Shown here one piece after another: positions 43,782 to 56,722 of a DNA stretch of 64,000 nt. The notes beneath the pieces are model-generated. The model saw only the letters and a list, made by a program, of their open reading frames with translations. It was not told the DNA's origin and ran no database searches. Source of the stretch: Chaenocephalus aceratus (Eukaryota; Chordata; Actinopteri; Perciformes; Channichthyidae); contig CM043797.1 in NCBI GenBank assembly GCA_023974075.1, positions 15,672,178 through 15,736,177 of the forward strand. The letters are read 5' to 3'. Position numbers and translations under genes: made by a program. Each line of letters begins with the position of its first letter. The first letter of the stretch is position 1.

Positions 43782-44507
43782 AAGGGCACGTTGCTCCATG
43801 ACCAATGAGAAGTTGCATGAGTGTCTCAGGATTGCTCTTACCACTTATGAGCCAAACTATGCTGAAATAGCTAAATCAAGGCACTGAAGGCAGTGTAATT
43901 TCTCTCACTGACGCAAACAGGCTAAACATGACAGAAGTCTTCAAACAAGCCTACTTACTGTTTTGAAAATTGTAAAAATGTTTCCAAGATATGAATGTTA
44001 TTGTGAGTATGATGGCTATTGTTTTACTATGTTCTATTTGCATTTAGTATTACATTTTATGGACTTGTGTTGTCTTCAATGCACCTTATGTATGCTTGGA
44101 AGTGTTGAGGATATTATACACAGGGCTACTTACTGTTAATGTGATGAATACTGTTTTATTATTTCATCTTGTTTTGTACATTAGTGGACATGGAACTGTT
44201 GGGGGAAAAAACCTCATGTCTCCTTAGTTTTAAAGATGCAACATTTTGCACTTTTGTGTCAAGCCTTGTAACCAAAGCTTTCCTACTTTTTTATGGACTG
44301 GTTGCTTTCTGTAATGATTTATGTTGATACAATTCAAGAAAAAAAAAAGGGATGCACTTGACTAGTTCATTTAATGTATTAGTATCTATTAACACTACTG
44401 TAAGCAAGAGTTATTTGTAGTGATTCCTTGACAAAGTATTGTGTGGCCCACAAACCCCCAGTGATTTTCCTATTTGGCCCACTTGCTAATGAAGTTGAAT
44501 AGCCCTG
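43782..44507 (+). pseudogene. hAT-derived gene relic, right part
   Basis: Continues the relic interrupted at 38709: KGTLLHDQ, then after a frameshift NEKLHECLRIALTTYEPNYA and EIAKSRH, the C-terminal tail of hAT-derived GTF2IRD2/ZBED-like proteins. The sequence to 44507 is AT-rich and ends AAGTTGAATAGCCCTG, resembling the 3' terminus of a hAT transposon. A matching left terminus was not found. Confidence 0.6.
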
Positions 44508-44706
44508 GCAGGTTCACAGTATTATCCCTGTTCATTATGGGCTGCATATACAACTTCAGTTAGCTTGTAGCCAACAACACTCCCCTTTCCTTCTGTTCCT
44601 CCAGCAGTTTCTGGGAGCTACGCGAGCCACGTAGATGGGATTCCCTGTGCTTTTGTTGTCCAGAATTCCAGCATGCTGTTTCGTCTCTATCAGATAGTGG
44701 TCCAGC

Positions 44707-45974
44707 CAGGGCCGCCTTAATGCACGGGCTGACCTGGGCTGAAGCCCAGGGGCCTACGGAGATCAGGGGCCTATCATGAGCCAATAAAAAAGTTTTACAA
44801 AAAAATGTATTAAAAAAAAAAAAAGTTTTTTATTTCGGACGTTTTTAAAAAACATTTAAATAAACAAAGTCTTGGCTTTCAGAATATGAAACTTTTATTT
44901 CCAAAATCACACGATAAATACATTTTTGAAGCTTGTAAAGGGAAGATGACAGCTCTCACTCGCCACTCCTCCTCCTCCCTCCGCTGACATTATGAATGTA
45001 AGGCGTATAGTAATCATAGATAACACGGCAGGGTCCGTTACAGTTTGTTTTCATCTGGTTTCAAATAAACAAAGTCTTGGCTTTCAGAATATTAAAATTG
45101 TTTCGGCAAATTCAGATGATAAATACAACGTTGAAGCTTGTAACGGCATAATTACAAGCGGAGAACGGAGTAACTTGACGTCACAGCAGGCATAACAACA
45201 GCCTGTGTTTCTCGTGAGTGTTTTTCCCGGGAAACAAACAATACACACAAACGCAAAAATACACAAACACACACTCGCGAGCTTCCCCCAGACCAGTAAT
45301 CCAAACGAAAATATCTTCCCTCCGTAGTATTATGATCATTTGCTCCGCTAATCAATCAGATCGATGGATTCCAGAGATGACTCCGAAACAGTCAGTGGGC
45401 AACACTTAACAGCCAATCAGAATGAGAATATGTTTCACATGTGACTTATTCAAATTGCGAGTGATTGAGTGACAGATGAAGGTTGTTTAGGAGAAAAAGT
45501 TTGAGAAGAAAAAGTTTGAGAGTGGCGCTCGGGAAAGGAAATTGTTGAGGGAAAAGGAGTTTCGAGACAAGCAGCTATTACAAAAAATGCCGGTTATTTT
45601 AAACCTGTAGGCCAGGATGAGGAGGAAGGACAGATGAGTTCTGTACCGAGCGGTAGCGGTGCCGGCAGCGGGGCCTCGGAGCCAAGTAGGCCGTCTGGTT
45701 CTGATAGCGATGGAGTAGCGGGAGAGGAAAAACAGACAGGAGGGACATTGGAGGAGATGGAGAGGACGACGAGGACTTGCTACGTGGAGGGGAGCCAACG
45801 GCAACCGGACAAATACATGAGGGATGCCCGATACGTCACACATCTGGAGGAGAGGACCAGGCGCGGCGTAGAGCAGAGTGGATAAGTGCGATCACAGAGC
45901 CTGCCGATGCTATAAATGACTTTCATTTGTTGTTTAAATAGGGAGGGGCCTGATGGCAGGTTAAGGTGGGCCTG
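44707..45974. mobile_element. hAT element, perfect 8-bp TSD
   Basis: 1,268 bases with ends CAGGGCCGCCTTAA and, inverted, CAGGCCCACCTTAA, flanked by GGTCCAGC at 44699-44706 and 45975-45982. An internal block of about 25 bases (AACAAAGTCTTGGCTTTCAG) recurs near 44863 and 45066. Positions about 45495-45600 encode FESGARERKLLREKEFRDKQ, like the N-terminus of ZMYM1-like hAT transposases, and 45634-45885 continues as an acidic open frame. The rest of the transposase is absent. Confidence 0.82.
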
Positions 45975-45982
45975 GGTCCAGC

Positions 45983-48900
45983 TTGATAGATGGTCTGATA
46001 GTCTAAGACTTGGCTCAGTGGTTTTTCGCTGTTGCAGGGAGGCAAAGTTCACAGTTACACTCAGAAATGTGAATGATAAAATATTCGGAAGTTTACTAAT
46101 CGAATCTTTAACACAAGGGAGATTTTTTGTGACATGTTCTGAGTACGTTTTTTTCTCTGTAAAGTAAGACATTTTCTTTTGATTCTGTTAAGGCCAAGCC
46201 TGACATAAGTCCTACGTACTGCAGCAAGTCCATCATCATAAATTCATGTTGTCAAGCATGTTTCATCCCACAGAAATACTTTTTTCAAGACAGGCTTCAA
46301 AGAAACTGGCGAGACTTAATTGTGACTATGCTAAGGTCCATAACAACAACAGTGGACAGAATATCATATGGGAGTTGAAACAGCTTAAAAAAAATCTTTA
46401 AAGATCCCAATAAGACTTTAAATGAGATGGACATAATACTCTGCATTAAATGACAAGTTGCATTTAATATGTTTTTACATTTTTAAAAAGTAAAATTAAC
46501 AAGCTACTTTTCTACCTTATTGAAAAAGGTAGAAACATGCTAAATTCTAACTGTTGTAAAGATGTCCCCTACTTCACCGGTCTATTCAGTATGCTCCAGA
46601 AGCTTTGAGTTAACTCCTTTTGTAAATTGTATGTTGGGCTTTTGTTGGCTGCTAAACTATTTGTGATGACGCACAATCCTGCTCGTATGTACATGCATTG
46701 AACTCAGATTGAGGTGAAAGCAGAAACTTCCCCCCTTCAGCAGATCAAGTTGAACACAGATGTATGGTTTAATATGCTGCACATACATCTTCCGGCACAG
46801 CAAAGTTGTCCAAGTGAAGCAACAATGCGTACAATAAAATGCGTTGTCTGGAGGGGATAATTAAATAGTGTTTGAAGCTCTATGGAATTTAAGCAGATTG
46901 TTAATGTTAGGATTCACAGTGTTAATGGTAAACTTGAGGGTTTATTTGGTGATGGAAAACTTTTAAAACAGACTTTTAGGTGTGTAGAGGCCAATCTTTA
47001 ACACCAGCTTCTGGCATTGTATTCAAACATAGAATTTATGACATTTCTAACGGTCATGTTTTTCAGACCCTGTAATTAGAAATGATGGTATCAGTCGTAA
47101 CCTTGAGACAAGAAAATATAGCAGAGCCACACCTACATGGAGCTGATGAATTCCTCTGTCTGTGCTGGCATGCTGAACACATCTCCATTTTCACACTTGA
47201 GTGTAACCAACATTGCTGTTAGTCCTGATGTGTTGAGACAAGTGGTGACATTACTAGCTAGTATTAGATTCTTACCTTCATTGTGGGTTGTGTTCTACGA
47301 GTAAGTTTGTAAATGTGACTTTGTTTTACTGTTGGATATTATATCCATCCTAAAATCAGGATATCGCCATCATAAAGAAACCCAATGGAAAGTTTATCTT
47401 TGTGTTGGAAGCTGTATTGTGACACAAGGTTATTTTCCTGACTTTTCTTTAGTGCACTTATCTCTTGAAACAAATCCCTACTTCTGTATTATGCTCCATG
47501 CTGATACGGGAGTAAAAAAAACATCATTCTTAGCAACGGTATTACCATGCATTTCAAGTTATCACAGCAGGTCAGCAGGTTCACACTCATTAATCACACA
47601 TAGCTACCTTGTCATGATGAGAATATAGGTTTTTTTGTTCTCTCTGAGAGATGCTTGGTCTCAGCAATGCTTGAACTGAGTTATTTTATATCAATGGTTT
47701 AACCGCTTTAAGGGCTTCTGCTTTCCAATTTAAACTGCACTCTGCATCATAACACAAAAAACAATGAATTAATTACAAAAAGAGATTTACCTTTGCCGCT
47801 ATAAAGTTTACTACAGATTTGTTTTATTTACTGGAAGGAAAACCTTCAATATATATGTTTTATGTTCAATCTCTTGGATTGCTTGTTGGCTTTCTAGATG
47901 TTTATGTAGCCGACCCAATATGTTTGGCCTTACCATCAAATTGTGCTGCCAATGATATTTTACTGTCTTGGGAAACAGAACCAACGATGTTTGCATGTGT
48001 TTGTGAATGTTCCATCACTGGCTTTGTCATTAGTGAAGCTCCTCTCCTTGATAGTCTTCATGTATAGGCAATGACCTCTTTAGGTTCACACACACAGAAC
48101 ATTCAACACGCAAATATAGCAAGATACATTTGAGCCAACTCATACTCCTGATTAGGGATTTATCAAACATGGTCTAAGACAGATCTTTACTCAACACACA
48201 ATTTGTGCAGAAAGTATTTTATTGGCCTCAGGAAACTTTATAGTGCACTTAGCACCATGGACTGAAAGTATAAACAGAGTGATACAACTTATCTAAATAG
48301 AATTTAGCTACAATTATACTTCAGGAAAACGACTTAATGTACTTTAGCCTGAGAGTAATCCACAACAACAATTTCCTTGTTGATCCATCCAGAGGGAACA
48401 TTGAAGCTTCCACTCCCTTCAATAGGCAATTAAAATACAAGAACAAAGAAACAAGAAGCAACAGGGCAAACTGAACTAATAATTGCTTACCCCATAACTT
48501 TGTCTGACACAACAGCCTCCCTAATTGGGATTTATGGGAGACATGCCTTCCTTTAGTGCAAATAACCTCAGATATCTCAGAATTGTCTCCCGAGGCAGAG
48601 CATTCATGCATACATTTCTGTCAGATTCCAGGAAGGACTCTACAGTCCTGGTAAAGCTCGTAACTATTTAACAGCTGAGTGATTTATTGACAAGGCTTGT
48701 ATTTATGTATTTGTCCTTGAGGTTTTTCGTTATATTAAATGTGCTATATAAATAAATAATAAAGATTGAGATATTATACTTGATCCTTCCTAGTGTCATA
48801 GTTTTTCAGATTAGTTGCTCCACCGTCCATATTTAGCCCACTTTAAACCAAAGATGTTAAAGTGAGGACAGAGTGTGTTTTCCATAGATCAGATCTTTGT

Positions 48901-49370
48901 TTCACCCTCGAGACTCTGCCGATTCTTGGAGTCAGAAAAGAACAGGATATCTGTTCACATAAATCATAGGGCAGAGAAAGGTTTACTAGGGAGTGTGATT
49001 CAGTCCCTGCTCCAACCATTTTTCAATCTTTACATCAGGCTACTAGGAGTTTTGAGGGATACCAACTGAGAACAATGAACACTTGTTGGAAAAGAGAATA
49101 GAACTTGGAGTTTACTGATTCAATCTTACTCTCATCCGTCTATTCGAACTACATGTATGTTTCTATAAGAGTGTCTTCACATTTCTAATAAAAGCTTCTC
49201 TCTGTGAAACTAGAATAATTAACTTAAAAATGGTATCATTCTTCACTTTGACAGAATACAAAATTCCTAAACAACTACTGGAATATATTTTTAAACATGG
49301 TTTATGAGAATAGTTGTTGTGAACTTGCTCTAAATTTCTTCAAACCGGAGCACAATTTTGGTGCCTGAAG
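45983..49370. other. Unassigned intergenic DNA
   Basis: 3.4 kb with no recognised gene. A short GTGCTATATAAATAAATAAT tail typical of fish LINE/SINE 3' ends lies near 48741-48760. Confidence 0.45.
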
Positions 49371-49600
49371 GCAAGGCAAGTTTATTTATATAGCACCTTT
49401 CAACACAAGGCAGGCAAGTTATTTATATAGCACCTTTCAACACAAGGCAATTCAAAGTGCTTTACAAAAAATGAAAGACATTAAGAAAATGGCATTTAAA
49501 ATCAGTCATTAAAAAGAAAAGCTATAAAATAAACATTAAAAGAAAAAATACATTGATAAAAGTTACAGTGCAGTCTAAGATATGAATAGTTCAATTAAAA
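49371..49600. repeat. Dispersed 'tatagcacctttca' repeat with internal duplication
   Basis: Contains TTATTTATATAGCACCTTTC twice in tandem (from about 49376 and 49414) and then AATTCAAAGTGCTTTACAAA, a motif common to many fish LINE/SINE 3' ends. Boundaries approximate. Confidence 0.6.
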
Positions 49601-50591
49601 GCAGCGGCAAAAGAAAAAGTCTTCAGCCTGTATTTAAAAAGTAGGAGACTACCACACTATGTGTTGTGGGGATAATAACTTATTAAATATGAGCCTCAGC
49701 ATAAGGGGAAACTGGGACTTGAAGTTCTGATGGCCATTAGGAACAGCATTCATTCGGATGGGTTTAATCAGGATTGAACAAGAGATATGTATTTGTGTCT
49801 CGATCATAATAAAATGTGGGACAGAGAACACAGCTGCCATAGTTTCATTTGTTTTTGTTCGGCTTCAGTAGGAAAATAACGTAGATTGAGCCTCAATCTG
49901 ACTCATGTGTTGTCTGGTGTTTCTCTCTGTCCTGGTTGCATTCTTCTTGTTTTGTTGTAGCTATAGCTTGTTCTAATCAACCTTAATAAATCAGTGTATG
50001 TCACTAACATGAAACGAATTGTTTTCATACATTTGTTAGGATATTGTAATCTGGTCTGGTGCAACATGCATTGCTCTATGTTGATTTCAACATCTGTAGA
50101 CTTTGTCCCTGCCATGTCTTGGTATTCAACCTAAGATGGCATTGCGGACCCATCTTCCTTGTTATGGAGATAGCTGATTTGACCCTCATCCTTAGCAAAA
50201 TGGTAACTTTTATCTTCCCCAGGTTATGTGGAATAAGTTAGTACTGGCAATATGAATTAGAAGTGACCTCATCTGATGCAAAGACAGAAAGAAAGCAATT
50301 ATTGTATTTATTTTTTCAATTCTCATTCTCTCTAGTTTTTATTTATGGTACTAATACACAATGGTTGATATTAGAGCTGAACTATGTGTGATTTTTCCCA
50401 GGAATACAAAATATGCATAAAGATTTTCAAAGGGCACAATGTTTTATGGGATTTAAATGGAGCAAATGTTAATTATAAAAACATGTAAATGTGTCATTTA
50501 TTCAACAAACATCCAAAAACGAAGCCTTTAAGATACAAATTAATTAAAAAAATCCTTAAAAAGCTTAATATAAATTAAACCAATAAACAAT
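49601..50591. other. Unassigned intergenic DNA
   Basis: No gene or clear repeat seen. Confidence 0.4.
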
Positions 50592-50800
50592 TAATAATAA
50601 TAATAATAATAATTTCAATTTATATAGCGCCTTTCACGAAACCCAAGGACGCTTTACAATGGGAAGTAACAAAAAAAAAAGGTAATAATAAACATACAGA
50701 GCAATAGCAGGAAATAAGTGACTGTAAATTAGTTGAGGCCAAAGGCCTGAGTGAACAGATGGTGTTTGAGGTGTTTTTTGAAGGTGTCCAGAGTACAATT
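50592..50800. repeat. Dispersed 'tatagcgcctttca' repeat with (AAT)n tail
   Basis: An AAT run (50592-50612) followed by TTTATATAGCGCCTTTCACG and ACGCTTTACAATGGG. The orientation suggests the 3' tail of a minus-strand element. Right boundary approximate. Confidence 0.55.
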
Positions 50801-52410
50801 GTTGATGTTATTCTGCCTCGTATTTTTCCTTCACCAAGAAAATGTATATGATTTGAGTCTTGGTTAGTTATTACTCCTCATTATTCTTTGTGTTATCATT
50901 CCTTTCAGTGAGTACTGAAACAATCAAGTCTGCTCACTCTGTACAAAGAGTGCTGACAGGCTGGATTCGGTTAAATCAAATCTTAATGTGGCTTCTTTAT
51001 GAGTGGCAACTGTTGATGAAGAACGATAAAAAAACAACACACAATAATCAACAACAGATAAAGCGGGCATGGTGTCCTGGCTTTCTTTAAAAGTGATAAA
51101 AGCCTTAGTCATCATTTTGTTGTCATCTTGAAAAGGTTATTGCTCTGAACAAACCACATCTGATTCTATTGATTTAAAAGATATCAGCCTTAAAGAAAAT
51201 GAAGATCACATGTCTCTCATAAAGTAAAGCTACATGAAAGACAGCAGATGAGTATATTCAGCCTGTTTGAGTGCAAGACATTTGGTGTTGTTGAGCTCAC
51301 CGTAAAGAACCATAGTAAATATTCTACTTTCCCACGGAGTTTCAGTTTGCAAAAAGAGAAAGGGTCAACAATACAAACATATGCAGTATATTTCAGTATA
51401 GTCAATACCTCCCTGATGTACAATAAAAACAAACAATGTTTATGCACAAGAGCTACTTCACTTATTACAGAAAAATAATAAAATGAATAGTTAAAAGTAT
51501 TTCAGTGTGTATTATCAATGGATGTATTTATATTGTATTTGTATTACAATTTGGTAACATGCACAATAGTTAACATGGTCCTGACCAAATAATGATCCTC
51601 CAAATTGTAAAGACATAATAGCGTGTTTAGTTTGTGATAGAACTAAAAAATGCCATTTGGTATGACCTACTTGAACAGGACATGCTCATGGGCTGTAACA
51701 TATTAGCTCCTCATGTGTTCAGAGCGTGTCCAGTCGGGCCTCTCGGATGCCGTGGTGTCTGTGTAGGATTTATGCTGAAGATCTGTCAAACTGGTGATGA
51801 GACAGTTTCTTCTTCACATGCGTTCAGGCTCATGGAGACATTCTGGACTCAGCAGAAACTGTCAGCAGACAAAACAATAAAACCGAAACATGAAAGATTC
51901 TGAAAAGTAACTTCTTGGTAGATTATGCATGTTTATTTGACAGTTAATGCCTTCAGCTTCTGCTTAATGCACATATGCTGGCAATTAAAGGTTCATTAGT
52001 GGCACATTTATGCCAAGATTTTGGCGTAATCATTTCCATGTTCGGTCAAAATGCTTAAATTACGAGGGTTATAACATTTGTTGATGAACTTGAACCCACA
52101 GTAGTGTGACCACAACTCTTTTTCACTATTTCCATGTCTCATCAGCTCTTCCATTTTGGCATAGGATTTGGTGCCCTCTGCAGTTTAGATAGAGTCAACT
52201 ATTATATTTTTTATCAAACAAGCTAATCTGAATTGATAGATAATTTAAGCGGAACTACAAGATGATCTACAAAACTGTACACTGTAGGTCTCACAAAGAC
52301 ATACTGTATCTCAATAACATGGTGTGAAGACCTTTTTCTAATTACAACTGTAAATATTAAGTTATTGCATCTAAATCTGTTATTATTACTTTATATCATT
52401 TTATATTTAT
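50801..52410. other. Unassigned intergenic DNA
   Basis: 1.6 kb, AT-rich, no gene recognised. Confidence 0.4.
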
Positions 52411-52600
52411 ATAATAATAATAATAATAATAGATTTAATTTGTTAGCACTTTTACAGGTGCTCAAAGATGCTTTACATATATAGTGAAGAGAAAATTAAA
52501 TAAAAGGAACAACAAATAAATATATAGTTAAAGTTAAAGTCAAATAATACAAAAACAATCACACATTAAAAGCCAGACTGAAGAGGTGAGTTTAAGAGTG
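52411..52600. repeat. Dispersed repeat with (AAT)n tail
   Basis: An AAT run (about 52411-52430), then TTAGCACTTTTACAGGTGCT and GATGCTTTACATATATAG; same type as the element at 50.6 kb but diverged. Confidence 0.45.
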
Positions 52601-52960
52601 CGCATAACCAAACTCTGCTAACTCTAGTTACATTTTCCACATCAACATATTTTTTAAGTTTAACTTGTAAACTTTTTGTATTCAAATATGACCTGATGTG
52701 TTTGGAACATGTGCAAATCTTCTATTTTGATCCGCTAGAGTGATTGGTTTTTGAGGTTGTGTTTTTTTTATTCAGGCAACTTTTCACAGAATTTGAAAGA
52801 AGCATAGAAATCACAAGCAGTGCTTGAAGTCTTTCTTCGCTCTCTACTCCTCTTGTTCTTTGTAATCCAGTAATCATTCTTATGGGGAACGAAATTACAA
52901 TTTGTTTCAGATTATCATATGATTCAGGGACCCGATAAACAGATTAGAGGCCTGAGGCCA
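52601..52960. other. Spacer
   Basis: 360 bases, nothing recognised. Confidence 0.4.
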
Positions 52961-54053
52961 GAGGCCTGTACTACGAAGCCGGATTTTTGCTTAGCGAGCT
53001 AACTTCAGGGAAAACTCTGGGTTTCCGGTCCTACGACGCTGGTTCACTTCTTAGCGGGCTAGATCTCCATGGTAACTTATGCTGAACGGCTAGCCTGGTC
53101 AGGAGCAGGTTAGGTTCCAGGATAAGAGATCAACTCAGTGAAAGCACCGCCTGCTGACCCATCAGAGCTCAGTGTGCAGAGTTTAAAGCTATCAAGTCAT
53201 ATTACAGGAGAAAGGAAATACAGAAAAACTGCCGTTGCAGGAAAGACGGCCGGCAAAAATCAACTGACTATGTGCACGTGAAAATTAATAGAATATCACT
53301 TCTCATCTTCAGAGCAATCTGACTAATATAACATTAGCGTTAAGAAAGCTTACTTAAATATCTGCCACAAGTTAACATAGTAACCGGATCAAAGTAACAT
53401 TACGTACAGTCCGCGGCACTGTGAGTGCAGACGTCGATGTGTCCCATTATCATTCATATCACTTCATAATGTATCATATATTTCCTTATCTGAGTCAGTT
53501 GAGCCGTATCTGGCCATGCAACACTCACAGTGTCACATACTGTATGCAGAAGTATTATTTTAAGCAACACATTAAGTTGACGAAACAGTCGAGTCAAATG
53601 TAATTAAAGTCAGATCTACTCGTGTCTTGGACGGGGCAGTGATATCATAAACCTGTTAATGTACGCATTCAAACACTTGTTCTTTTACCAGCTGTATTCA
53701 CCTTGCAGGTGCAGCTATGTGGCTTTGATCCTGGATAAAGTGTTTAAGTCATGGATGTTTAAAGTTTAACGTCTTCATATTTGTCTAATATTATAGTTCA
53801 CTTTTCATTCAGGAAGTATGACGCTGCGCTGTTAGTGCACTTCTCCATGTTTGTGATTGGTCAAATGTTGCTAACCCTGCATCTTTTATGTGAACGCGCA
53901 CATAACTAGATAGGGCAAAGCTGGCTTGAGTTAACGAGTTGATAACCAGCGTCGTAGGACCGTTTAGCGAGAGCGCGTTTGTTTTGGATTAGGTAAGCCG
54001 GGTAACTCAAACATGTCCAGGTTATGTTGAACCGGCTTCGTCGTACAGGCCTC
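52961..54053. mobile_element. Harbinger-like TIR element
   Basis: 1,093 bases with inverted ends GAGGCCTGTAC(T/G)ACGAAGCCGG and an inner inverted motif GGTCCTACGACGCTGGTT near 53026 and 53944. No transposase is encoded. Flanking duplications are not clear, so the superfamily (PIF/Harbinger) is inferred from end sequence only. Confidence 0.65.
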
Positions 54054-54401
54054 ACATCTGTAGGCCTATTATGTATGTTGGAGAGTTTTGTTACTTCTGT
54101 TTTGCCTTGCCCTGCTTGTTTACCTGCAATTAAAAGGTGTTCTGTTGCTCAAAGCTTGTAAGTCCTGCATTTGGGTCCACTCTGCTCTGTCTCCAAACGG
54201 GACATTTTTTGATTTACTGCTTTTTAATTCCTTTGCACGTAAGTATTGACTAATATCTTTTTTGTCCATATCCAAAAATGTAAATCTATTTTCTGCAAGC
54301 TTTGTCCCAGAAAGATCTGACTTAGTGTTAATTTGCAGATTAATTAAGTCTCCCTCCATCTACATCCAAGTATTGAAACAATTCTTCAACAGTCAAGCTT
54401 T
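54054..54401. other. Spacer
   Basis: 348 bases between two transposons, no features. Confidence 0.4.
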
Positions 54402-54409
54402 TCCTAAAC

Positions 54410-54993
54410 CACATGTGTCAAACTCAAGGCCCGGGGGCCAAATCAGGCCCGTGGTGGATTTAATTTCGGCCCGCAGGATCATTTCTAATTACTATTAGAT
54501 CTGACCCGCCGGTATATTGCACGCACACCTTCACTCAATCCTGAGGGTTTCCTCAGCTCAGAGCCTGAGCCCAAACGTTGATGAACTTGCACCCAAGATG
54601 AGTATCTGGCTTGAACTAGAATCACAGAGCAGCAAAGTGAGTTTCAATGGATGTTTACTTCTGCACTTTTTTTCTCACGACAACAGGGCATGTTTGGTTT
54701 TTCTTTGAGGGAAATAGTCTTTTTGAAGCTGTTGGTGGCCTGTGGAAAAATGTAATCATAAGAAATGACTCTGGAAAAGCTGCAGATAGAGCCATAAGAA
54801 ATGAATGCAACTGATTATTTAATGTTTAATGTTGTTTTTATAGGCAATAATTTAAGCTTTGTTAGTTCCAGGTTTAATATGTGCAATAAGTTAATTTCAA
54901 TAAGTTTTGCAATAAACATTGAATCAGTCCGGCCCTCGACTAGTACCCATTTTTTTATTTTGGCCCACTGTGTATTTGAGTTTGACACACCTG
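54410..54993. mobile_element. hAT element, 7/8 TSD
   Basis: 584 bases with ends CACATGTGTCAAACTCA and, inverted, CAGGTGTGTCAAACTCA, flanked by TCCTAAAC (54402-54409) and GCCTAAAC (54994-55001). The GTGTCAAACTCA plus GGCCC end type is common in vertebrate hAT families. Non-autonomous. Confidence 0.8.
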
Positions 54994-55001
54994 GCCTAAA
55001 C

Positions 55002-56220
55002 TTTCAACTAAAACAGTTGATCAAGTATGAATTATGCTGACCTCATGGAGTTCAAAGATCATCTCCAGATTTAAATGTTATTTTCTTCATCAACTCACAA
55101 ATTCAATTCTCTGTCTGAAATATTTGGTTCTGCTGCACCCTCAGGTGTTGGATGAGTGCCACTGCACGCTAATGGAGGCCATCTCATTACTCGTGACCTT
55201 TAGGCCCCGGCCACACGAGGACGAAAACGGTCGTTTGCGTTACTGTTTAGTGTCATATAGACCGTTCGGCCACACGAGGACGACCGACAGTGTTGGGAAA
55301 GTTCACTTTCTACATGAACTAGTTCAGTTCACAGTTCACACATTTTAAAATGAACTAGTTCAGTTCATAGTTCATAATTCAAAATGTTGAACTAAAGTTC
55401 ATGTTTTCAAAAATGAACTAATTTATAGTTATTTTTTCAATACGTTGCTGCGAGCTATTATTTGTCAAAATGATTGCCACAACCCATATAGAACCACAGA
55501 CAGCAATCAGAATACTGGCATTTCCATAACGCTTTGCTGCCGCCCATTCAGTCCACACTAGTAGCAGCTGCAGCTTTCATCTCTACAGTATATTTTCAAA
55601 AACATGAGGAAAAACGTGCTGCTTGAATGGTCTTTATTAAGTATAATAATCTAAATATACTTAAAGTACCAAAAGTGAAAGTAGTCATTGTGCAAACATG
55701 TGCCGACATAACTCTGTACTAACACAACACGAGGTAGGAACCAGGCTGAGGTATGAAACTAAGGTTGTACCTCAAAGTTCAATATTCAAAGTGCAAAACA
55801 TTTAAACATTAATTCTCTTTTCATTAAGTCAGTTGCATTCTTTTTTTTCCTGACTTGTTTGCCCAAAGAACAAAAAGTTCTATAACTTGGGTCATAACTT
55901 GGGTGCAATATTCAGCCCAAATGAATGAGGTAAAAAAGGTAAAAAAAATAGGTAAAAAAAACCCAATAACTTAAAGAGTCAGTCAGAGTCCAAGGCCCAT
56001 GGACAGTACTGCTATTACTTTCTGTCCAGTGTGAGTGAAAATACTGAGTGAAGATCTGTCACCACTGGTTACAGTTCAAATAAATAACTAAAATAACTAA
56101 ATCACAAATAATAATTTGTGAAAATAAAAAAAGAGTACAAAAGTGTGCAGGGGCAAGGACATTGTTACTTTCTGTCCATCCTGAAAATGCCTTATCTGAA
56201 TGAAGATCCTCTGTCACTGG
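55002..56220. other. Spacer with transposon-end scraps
   Basis: 55206-55285 carries two copies of GGCCACACGAGGACGA, and 55289 onward reads CAGTGTTGGGAAAGTTCACT followed by several ATGAACTAGTTCAGTTCA copies to about 55440, resembling one end of a fish hAT family. No partner end found. The remainder is unassigned. Confidence 0.4.
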
Positions 56221-56344
56221 TCAAAGTGGTCTGGTCTCTCCCTGGTGGATCTGCTGTTTCGGTCACAGTGGTCTGGTCACTCCCTGGTGGATCTGCTGTT
56301 TCGGTCACAGTGGTCTGGTCACTCCCTGGTGGATCTGCTGTTTC
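56221..56344. repeat. Three 42-bp tandem repeats
   Basis: Units at 56221-56262, 56263-56304 and 56305-56344 (last shortened), nearly identical. Because 42 is a multiple of three and the unit lacks stops in several frames, both strands show repeated open frames. On the minus strand an acceptor-like TTTTTACAG ends at about 56352, directly before the repeats. Confidence 0.9.
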
Positions 56345-56722
56345 TTGCTTCCTGTAAAAACAAAAACAAGATATGCTCTGACTGTTATTTTCATGCAGCT
56401 CACCTCTGCACACCAATATACTCATCTCCATTAGCAATACATTGTACTTCTATAGCCCAAAAAACAGGTCACAACAATAATATATATACCTTCAAATATT
56501 TTGAATGAAGAAGAAGATTTTTTTTTTTAAAACAAATTTTATTTGCATTTGTTTTAAACATACACCCACCCTGCAAAAGAGTCGGAACAAAACTAATACA
56601 TTACACAATCAAATAAATAAACAGATTTTCATGACTACCAAATAAATATCATTTGAAAGCGTTTTACCCATTTAAAAACATCCTCTTTTACACACTTTAA
56701 AAACAAAAACTACACCTATCCT

